Part shown: piece after piece, positions 56,245 to 64,000 of the stretch
Numbering within the stretch: the first letter of the stretch is position 1
How the letters are laid out: each line of letters starts with the position of its first letter
Assembly: GCA_038373865.1 (NCBI GenBank)
Contig: JAXGGA010000022.1
Span: 416,614 to 480,613, forward strand
Origin: Uloborus plumipes
Lineage: Eukaryota > Arthropoda > Arachnida > Araneae > Uloboridae
Length of the DNA stretch: 64,000 nucleotides
Reading direction: 5' to 3'
Notes under the pieces: generated by a model
What the model saw: the letters and a program-made list of their open reading frames with translations, nothing else
What the model was told of the DNA's origin: nothing
The model's database searches: none
Program-made: the position numbers and the translations under genes

Positions 56245-57782
56245 TATTATTGTGGCATGGCGAGATGAAGCGGCAGCAACTCATATCTCAGTACAGCACC
56301 TACGAAGCACATACGAAGAAGCTGACACAAAATTAATATTACAAGCTTATGATGCAACTTTACGAGGTTCCTGTACTATTCATATTTACTCTCCAGATAC
56401 AGATGTTATTGTATTGGCTCTTCGGCGATACCCCATGCTATGCTCCAGAACATCGTGCATAGTAGGGAGCGGTAAAAGAAAAAGACAGATTGTTCTCAAA
56501 CCAATATACAGGGTGTCCACTCCAATCGTGGACCAATAGCTAATTTCTAAACCGTTAGAGATACGCATATAGTTTATTTAGAAAAAATCTCCAAATTATG
56601 AAAGGAATTTTGGGTCTATTCAATGTTTTTCAAAAAATCAAATTTTGAAAGAGTTACGAAATTTAAATTTTTATACAGCCCCCCAGTCCTATCAATCATA
56701 TTTAGTAAAACATTCTTGACACTGTAACGTTTAAAACTAAAAAAAAATCACTCCTCTACCACAAAAATTGACCGAGTTATGACGTTTTGAAAAATCAAGA
56801 TTTTGCATTATTTCATGACGTAATCGAGAGATCGCTTAAGGGACCGTATGCGAAATCCTTCAAAATCTTGATTTTTCAAAACGTCATAACTCGGTCAATT
56901 TTTGTGGTAGAAGAGTGATTTTTTTTTAGTTTTAAACGTTACAGTGTCAGGAATGTTTTACTAAATATGATTAATAGGACTGGGGGGCTGTATAAAAATT
57001 TAAATTTCGTAACTCTTTCAAAATTTGTTTTCTTGAAAAACATTGAATAGACCCAAAATTCCTTTCGTAATTTGCAGATTTTTTCCTAAATAAACTCTAT
57101 GCTTATCTCTAACGGTTTAGAAATTAGCTATTGGTCCACGATTGGATTGGACACCCTGTATAATGCTTTAGGAGAAGAAAAGGTAAAAGCCTTGCCTGTC
57201 TTTCATGCATTTACTGGATGCGACACTACAGGAGCGTTTGCTGGAAAAACTAAACTCTCCTGTTGGAAAGCCTTGCAGCAGTCTGATAAAACTATATTGC
57301 AAGCTTTTGCAAATTTAGGAATTAATTCTGCACAATATGAAGATATTTTTGGTGCACTAGAACAGTTTGTTTGCAAAATTTTCCTGCCAAACTGTTCTGA
57401 ATTAGATGTTGGCTCTGTTCGGTTCATGTCATTTCAAAAGAAAATTGCCGAACCAGAGAAGATGCCACCAACACAATCAGCTCTTCACTATGCCATCACA
57501 AGAGCACATTATCAGGCCATGATATGGCAAAATGATATCATTGCATGTCCGAATATTCAACAGCCAGATGCTGGTTATGGTTGGGAAATGCAAGACAGCA
57601 GATTTGTTCCCCAGATGACCAGAATGGAACCTGCTCCACAGGCTATTCTAGAACTGGCAAAATGTTCATGCAAAAAAAGTAAATATTCTACAATGCTGTG
57701 CAAATGCAGACGTAGCGGATTTCCATGCACAAACATGTGTGAATGTTTGGATGTAGATGATCAAAATCACTGTTTTACCTGA
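56245..57782 (+). pseudogene. PIN/FEN-like repeat-family gene with Cys-rich tail, split by a MITE
   Basis: The frame starts abruptly at the palindrome boundary. The order is EEADTKLILQAYDA (acidic), IYSPDTDVIVLAL (DxD), then an insertion of foldback element F650 at 56,509-57,158, then LPVFHAFTGCDTTGAFAGKT, KLSCWKAL and a C-terminal Cys cluster (KCSCKKSK ... KCRRSGFPC ... CECLD). The E-x-D, DTD and GCDT spacing recalls PIN/FEN1 nucleases, where such acids bind metal; that is inference. The HAFTGCDT signature is, to my knowledge, common in uncharacterised multi-copy genes of invertebrates. Broken three ways: no N-terminus, MITE insertion, and TGG to TGA at 57,780-57,782, which removes the acidic tail seen in the left arm. 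Confidence 0.75.
56509..57158. mobile_element. 650-bp foldback MITE (family F650), copy C, inside coding sequence
   Basis: Same arms as copies A and B, with TA at 56,507-56,508 and 57,159-57,160. Its central spacer is in the opposite orientation, as expected if a palindromic element inserted the other way round. Confidence 0.93.
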
Positions 57783-59062
57783 TATGAGGAGAGCAGTTCA
57801 GATGAATCTGATTTTTAATTTGTATTATATTATTATTTGACTTATTGTTTTAAAATTCTTCCTAGCAATGTCTTTTTAAAACGGTCAAGAATATGAAAAA
57901 TTAATTCATGTGCTAAATTTAAATACATCCATTACATTTTCTTTCAAATGCTACTGTCAAATGACTGCGTGTGTGTTGTTATTTGTAATTATAGTTCTAC
58001 TTTCATGTTTTTATTTAACTATTTTCTTTGCACATAAATGCAGCTGAAAATGTAGAATGATTGTAATGAAATGAAACATTTTAGTTTCAACAAATTTTTA
58101 GTTTGTTTAAAAATCCTTTTTATGCTCAGCAACAGAAACGAAAGAAACACAATGTTAAGCAGTCCATGGGAAATTTGGGTTCATTAATGATGTCATTATA
58201 TTATTATTTGAGTGAATACACTTTAAAAAGTCTTTCTCTCATTTTTTTAATTTAAAAATTCAGGTATATTTCAGACCACACACAATGAGTATCACTAGCT
58301 TATATTAGTTAAAGCACATTTGTGGCTGTAAAAACTTCCTTTAGCAGTGTTTTAAGCTACAGAAAAATTTACGTATGAAAAAGGACGAAAAAAATTGTTA
58401 TTTAAGAGGAACAAGTTATCAGATTAGCGGGGGCAATCGATCCCCTCTCCCTGATCAAGATAAATAAAAAAATAAATAAAAACATTAATTTTTCAACCCC
58501 CTTCCACCCGGGGGGGGAGGGGGGGGCGATTACAGTCCCGGGAAAAAGTGCAAATTCAATGTTTACTATGTGACTATGTGTTGAAGGATAAATGCGTACA
58601 TAAATGTGCACTTGCATTTTGTTTATAAAGGGGGGGGGGGGAGAGGCGGCACCCCCCCCTTGGTTGTCCAAATGATGGGCTTGATAACTAGGCACCTCTA
58701 TTCAATGAAAAAAACACCTTCAGCCGGATGAATTTTCATTCATAAGCTCTCCTCTTATACACTGAAAAAGGAGCTCTTAATAGCTCCGAAACACGTGTCA
58801 ACAAGTTAAATTCAGCTTTTTATTCACCATAATGTTTTTATTAAGTGGATTTAAGCAATTTACGTTTTGAAAACTGGTTGCAAGCCATGAAATAATGAAG
58901 ATATAATTATTTTAGTGAAGAAACTTTGGCCCCCTCTTACGCCCCCCTGCACTATTTTTGGGGGTGGCAACATCCAAATTCGTATTCCTGGTGCCAATAC
59001 TTTTCAGAAAAACCTACTGTCATAATTGTATCACAAAAAGCGCACGGAAAACCAGTTGCTCC
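57309..59062 (+). repeat. right arm of the 4.7-kb imperfect palindrome
   Basis: Inverted counterpart of 54,373-56,243. It carries the 3' end of the gene fragment, the 3' flank, a G/C-tract region (58,508-58,540 and 58,630-58,660), the CACGTGTTTCGG module in complement and the outer CAGTTGCTCC string. The similarity is high enough for nearly continuous pairing. Confidence 0.9.
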
Positions 59063-59082
59063 CAGACTAATAGCATGCAATT

Positions 59083-59145
59083 GTTTTTGCCCTCTGCTGA
59101 AAAGTTACGAAAATGAACCTACGTTAGTCTGGTTCTAAGTTACAC
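59083..59145 (+). mobile_element. half copy of MITE family P142
   Basis: Only one arm is present: TTTTTGCCCTCTGCTGAAAA, then ACGAAAATGA(A)CCTACGTTAG and TCTGGTTCTAAGTTACAC, with AATT at both edges (59,079-59,082 and 59,146-59,149). It is more diverged than the full copies. It lies 20 bp outside the palindrome arm. Confidence 0.65.
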
Positions 59146-59294
59146 AATTAACGGCAGCGTTGGAAAAGCGAAGCAGTGTACCTCAAATTTCCAGCCTAGC
59201 TGGTACAAGACAGCAACAACGTACATAATTTCTCGTTTTTTCTGTTTTTTGTTTAGAAATTTAGAGACTATTCTAGAAAGCAACTTAACATGAC

Positions 59295-59412
59295 ACTGAA
59301 CGTCACTACGGGCGGAGCCAATAAGAGCTCGCAAGCAGTCAGCGATCTCCTCTAATTCGCCAAGTAGGCAGTTAGGCTAACGTCACGCAAACGTCACGCT
59401 GACGTCACGATG
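59295..59412. promoter_or_regulatory. candidate promoter-like cluster: CRE half-sites, CCAAT box, GC-box-like site
   Basis: ACGTCAC, the strong half of the CREB/ATF site, occurs at 59,300, 59,380, 59,391 and 59,402. The last sits in TGACGTCAC, a full palindromic CRE. The last three are exactly 11 bp apart, about one helical turn, because they form three tandem 11-mers. GGGCGGAGCCAAT at about 59,310-59,322 joins a GC-box-like string and a CCAAT box. No gene is recognised downstream, so this may instead be part of an unknown repeat. Confidence 0.3.
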
Positions 59413-61134
59413 TTTTTGTCAAGAAAGGTTGCAGTGTAGTATAGTAGAAGTGTTGTTTATTTTTTTCACAACATATATTGGAAAATGATGTAATCGCTGT
59501 AAGAAAAACTTTGTTTTAGTGTTTTTAGCGTAACTATAATTGAAAAAATTAAATTTTGCATAATTAATATCAGTACTGAAAACTGGAGTAAAATCTATCT
59601 GTTCTATGCCATATATGTATAAAACATAAAGTATTTATAAAATTAAAAATAATGAATATAAAATGCACTCGAACATTTTCCTTCCTTGTTCTTAACTTGA
59701 GACATAAAGAAAAAAATACTTTACTTTCTTTTTTTAATCACTTACAGGAAATTCATTAAAAAAGCAAATTGGATTTTTGAGACTGCTGCTCGCTTGCAGT
59801 ATATTTATTTACATCATAATGAAAGAAACTAACATTTATGTTGAAATTAATAATAAGATAATCTTAACTTTTTTCTTTCAGTTTGTAATACAAAACTAAT
59901 ACCTAGGGAGTAAAAAAAGTATTTTGATTTTACTTTTGTATTGCCAAGTGAAGTCTGAAAAACAAACTTAAGTGATTCACTTTTAGCTACCAAAGATATG
60001 TAATACAAGTACCTACTCAACTCTTTAGAATGATTTTTCTTTATTTCTGATGAAAAGAAGATTTTTTATAAGGTGACAGTTAACTTTAAAAAGAAAGTAA
60101 AAGTACAAACTACTTAAATAGAGAAAAAAGCCGTTTGAATACAGTAAATACAGAAGATGGATGGATTGTCGCATAAATATGTGATGCATTCCGATCAATT
60201 TCGAAGATGTTTTTTTCTGCTGTAAAACTAATGATTAATTTTCTTTTTACTTTCTTTTAGTATAGTAAAATTTCACTTTAATTTAATTTAATTAACACAA
60301 AAAATACTTTCGGAGTAATAAGTAATTATTTAAGAAAAATTATCAGTTCTAAGTAATTCACTTTTTCCACCAACATTCGTTTTTAATTCCACATGAAAAG
60401 TATTTCCGAGTTTCGAAAACAGAAGGTCTTTCCTTGGCTGACATTCAATTCTTTGTTTTATCATGGCAGTTTATGGTTGCAACTAACAAAATCCGAAGTA
60501 AAGCAAGCTATCTTACTCATTGCATAACTAAACAAACGGAACTAAACAAATATTTTCATCAAGCTGCTGCAAAAATATCCAAGTGCAAAGATAAACAGGC
60601 CATCCCTTCTGTTTCTCTTACATTAATTTCAGAAAAATGTTTTAATTCTGATCGGATGCACCATACACGTCACTAGGAAATAAATAACTAGCCATTAACA
60701 GTATTAATAGATAGATTTTATGACATGAAAGTGACTGCATAGCTTCGAACCGATGCCTCAATTAAATCTGATACCATAATGGGAAGGTTGGAAAATTTAG
60801 TAATCAATAAATTAATATTAAGGCAGAGCTCTCTCTCTCAAATGAATGTTTAATGCGTTGCATATGACGCTCGGAATTTTCTCTTCTGCTATATATTTCC
60901 GGAATATTACTTTCAGATCCAAGAAAGTAAACACTTTAGAACGTCCCTTTATCTTCTCGAATTTAAAGCGCACTGCGGTGTTTCCGTAAGTAGTAATATG
61001 CTTAGCATTTAAGTTTTTCGGGAATTGTAATTAGCAGCTGATTAATATTGTTATAATATTTTAGATTTTATTTTGTTTTTAAATAATACAGGGCTGCTAA
61101 AAATGGTTCATTCGTTTTCGAAACGCTATATGTA
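59413..61134. other. AT-rich non-coding DNA
   Basis: An 80-codon frame at 60,434-60,676 has near-normal composition but no recognisable motif, no clear splice context and no conserved partner; not called. Otherwise nothing. Confidence 0.45.
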
Positions 61135-61136
61135 TA

Positions 61137-61883
61137 CAATAAACTCTCAATTATATACATATATATCCTTGGAATAGTGTGGCACGGTAACAACAGTTAA
61201 GCGAATACGGCGGATAATCGGAAAAATAATCGGTAAAAAACGATAGTAGCCCAGCCAGCATCATCTCATCGGCTGATCATCGGCCATTCATCGAAACCCG
61301 ATGAAATTCTCATCAACCGATGATTCACTATGTCTCATCGGCCAAACAGAATCCAAACAGCAAAATCCGATGAGTTTTGCTCGAAATACTATGAGATTTG
61401 GAGCAATTTACGAGCAGGACAGTCCCGTGTCCATGAATTTCATCGGGAAACTTGATCGGAAGGATATCGTTTTCCGATGGAATATAGCTCGGCTTTTTTT
61501 CATCGGGAAAGTTGATCGGATGGATATCACTTTCCGATGAAAAGTAGCTTATCGAAAACCGTGCTCGGATACTGATCGGAACGATGTCATCGTGCTTTAC
61601 GGGATCAGTTTACGAGGAGTTCGATGATCGGCCGATCAAAATCCGATGAGTTGATGCTAGTTGGGAGTGCATTCAATAGCTAAACAATATTCAATAACAC
61701 AACACATACATTAACTTATAAAGTTGATAACATTGAATGCATAAAATATTTCTCAAAATCTAAAAACGTCCAATAACGCACTCATATTTTTCTGCATTTA
61801 GTAAATTACCACCTTAGAAAAAATAAATAAAAGTGTGAAAGACCAGCGGATAACCTCAACATCGGATAATCGGGAGTTTACTG
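61137..61883. mobile_element. pogo/Tigger-like non-autonomous element with a nested insertion
   Basis: The right end ATCGGATAATCGGGAGTTTA CTG lies inside TA at 61,884-61,885. The left end CAATAAACTCTCAATTAT lies inside TA at 61,135-61,136. The subterminal GGAATxGxxxGGCACGG string is shared with the element at 52,205. The interior carries another element at about 61,250-61,665. Confidence 0.65.
61250..61665. mobile_element. about 416-bp MITE rich in CATCGG/CCGAT, nested
   Basis: The ends CCCAGCCAGCATCATCTCAT and the complement of CCCAACTAGCATCAACTCAT match with few differences. The interior has many CCGATGA/TCATCGG strings and a duplicated block (TTTCATCGGGAAA...GATCGGA(A/T)GGATATC) at about 61,438 and 61,499. 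The target duplication was not resolved. The open frame across it is incidental. Confidence 0.7.
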
Positions 61884-61885
61884 TA

Positions 61886-64000
61886 TGTACAAAACTATTA
61901 CACCTACAACGATAAGGAATATATGAAAATAAACACAAACTCATCAAGTTTTAAAAAATTTGTTATCAACCAGGTGGTGATATGAGTGCAGTATTTTTTA
62001 AAATGTCGACAAAACAAGAAAAACGGTTTCTTCTAAGTGTGTACGTTACGTCCTGGTAGCGTCCAGCGTCGTCTGTGAATGGTTATCATTGCTACATGGA
62101 TAATATTCCTTAGTTCTTCTAACGCTCTTGATAGTGTAGGGGGGGGGGGGCATAAACAAGGTCATTATTGGGCCCCCAAAGAACTGAAACAGACGAACTC
62201 ACGCATATCGTAACACATACACACACACACACACACAAAATGCTTTTCTTGTTTTGCCACTATTTTAAAAATACTGCACTTGTATCACCACCTATTTGTC
62301 GCAATTTCAAATTTCGATCAGTTAGTGGTTATTTTCATATACTTCTCATAATTGAAGGTAAAATACTTTTGTATATACAGCATTTCGAAACTGTATAAAG
62401 CATTTGTATAATTCAACCTCGACGAGATGGCCGGTGTCAATCAAATGAGAAAATGAGTCCATTCCTTAAAATAGGTAGAATTTCTACCCATTCAAATTTT
62501 CCCATCAATTGTGAATCCCATTCCTCAATTTTCATCTGCATATTACCCCTTCCTAAAAATGGACAATCCTGAAAAAAGGAGGAGTCATAGGCCATCTCTG
62601 CGAAGTTGAACTATAATAACCCATTATTAATGTAAGTTTGAAAGATTAAAATGTTTCTACATTGCTGGCAATTAAGAAATAAATCAATCTGGTAGTAACT
62701 CCTCCCCCCAACACTCCATAACTTACAGCACGATGCCTTAGAATTGCACAAGAGAGGCAGTGGGTTTATCCCATGACTCATTCCGGAGATGTATTCCGGG
62801 CTACAGACACTCAAGACCATAAGGGATATAAACATTTGTTCTGGTCAACATTAGCATAGTTAGCACGGAATATGAACAAATAGTTATTAATCTACTACTT
62901 AACTAGTTGAGCAGGGAAAAGTAACATTGCTCCTTAAAAGTATTTCTTCAGAAAATTGTAAAATACTATCTCTGATTGCAGTAGTTACAACTATTTAAAA
63001 ATTCTAACAAAGAATAGTTAATTCGAAGTCGAATGCAAAGAGTATGCTTTGTTACATCCTGCATTAGATTTTTTTTTTTGCTTTAATGTTTGCTAAAATG
63101 ACGTTTGTATAGAAAATAACTACATTTTTATATTCGGATGTATTTTACGGTTTGACATAAAATTTTGGAAAAGAAAACATCAGTATATAATGACGAGATA
63201 TTTATTGTTTTTTTCTTTTCCATGCATTATTCCCAATTAGAAGAACTAACTAGATATTTAGAATTTCTTTTGGAGTAATATTTAGTTTTGAATCATACGT
63301 TTATTGTTTTTCATTAAACTTGTAAATAAGCAAATAATAGTCACAAATGGCAATAACTTACGTTAAGGCTGCATATGCATATGGCTTTATTTGAGCAAAT
63401 TTTTACTGTATTTCAGCATATTTTACTGTTGAGTTTATACTTTTGTTCATGTTTTACAGAATGATAAAATATTCAAGTTTGACATTTTTGAAATTGAACT
63501 AATTGTTCAACTTAATTTATGAGCTGTACTGAATTCAAGATTATTGTTCCATTTATTCCACTTTAATTTTTATTCTTAAAACTAAATTGAGCTTATTTAT
63601 GATTGCAATTGAAAAAAAAACTGAGGCTATAATTTTGCACAACAACGAATATTGATATATAACAGAACTACGATCTATGTTGAAAGAAATAAATTTTGAT
63701 ATACCTAACTGTGCATTTTAAACCATAATTTTTTTTAAAAACAAATGCAAGTAGCTTCTTTGATTAAAAATAGTTCCACTAATCCACATACATTAAAACT
63801 GGCAGACGCACATATGCATTTCTATTTTAATAACGAGACTCTAATTAGGCAAAAGCAGAATCGGTGAAAAGTACGAATACGTAATTACACAAGAACTATA
63901 CTTTTTCAAAAATATTGAAATAGTTTATTAATTCGTCATTCAGTGCTAGTAAAGCTTTTCAATTTCACTTTAAGTCAAAAGGCGCAGTTAAAAAAAAAAA
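61886..64000. other. AT-rich non-coding DNA to the window end
   Basis: A G run lies at about 62,139-62,149 and an (AC)n run at about 62,218-62,237. The stretch 62,420-62,840 is less AT-rich and could be a piece of an old retroelement, but no motif is readable. The remaining 1.1 kb shows nothing. Confidence 0.45.

Noticed and set aside
60434..60676. 80-codon plus-strand frame with fairly normal composition
   Set aside because: No recognisable domain or splice context. Could be an exon, but nothing supports it over chance.

Overview
This is an AT-rich, gene-poor stretch of animal nuclear DNA, most likely from an arthropod and possibly an arachnid. That placement rests on the mix of decayed Tc1/mariner-type elements, a CR1-type LINE, tRNA-derived SINEs and many small palindromic elements. 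It is an inference from repeat content, and no host gene was identified well enough to place the species. There is no operon-like organisation and no tRNA, rRNA or CRISPR array. The only long intact reading frames belong to one retrotransposon.

Layout. 1-12,400: mostly featureless AT-rich DNA, with one arm of a large dispersed repeat (3.8-4.9 kb) beside a candidate terminal exon (minus, to about 5.09 kb), a tRNA-derived SINE (7.2 kb), a 142-bp palindromic element with a 4-bp target duplication (7.9 kb) and the first of three 650-bp foldback elements (9.8 kb). 12.4-14.5 kb: an array of roughly 450-bp duplications that carries a plausible splice-bounded coding exon and a second partial copy of it. 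17.4-20.2 kb: a mariner-type element split by a hAT-like element with an exact 8-bp duplication. 21.9 kb, 46.8 kb and 47.7 kb: three members of a small element family built from short palindromes. 25.2-26.0 kb: an internally deleted Tc1-like element. 26.5-30.7 kb: an apparently full-length CR1-type LINE on the minus strand with intact ORF1 (zinc finger plus SGNH esterase) and ORF2 (endonuclease plus reverse transcriptase).

31-33 kb: degenerate tandem repeats of about 400 bp. 34.8-36.1 kb: a full-length but decayed mariner/maT-like element. 38.1-39.9 kb: the inverted partner of the 3.8-4.9 kb repeat, with an expanded tandem tract. 42-45.4 kb: two terminal-inverted-repeat elements with recurring internal motifs, a palindromic element and a 78-bp TA microsatellite. 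48.8 kb: second 650-bp foldback. 50-53 kb: small palindromic elements and a GC-elevated island. 54.0 kb: a second SINE.

The most striking structure is 54.4-59.1 kb. It is an imperfect palindrome with arms of about 1.8 kb. The 3' half of a repeat-family gene (PIN/FEN-like acidic motifs, Cys-rich tail) is present in both orientations, and a foldback element has landed in the coding spacer. A transcript across it could form a very long hairpin RNA.

For the LINE, the ORF1 stop codon is immediately preceded by a canonical -1 slippery heptamer. Shifting there leads straight into the ORF2 frame, which opens only a few bases upstream. This is a specific, testable idea for how ORF2 is expressed.
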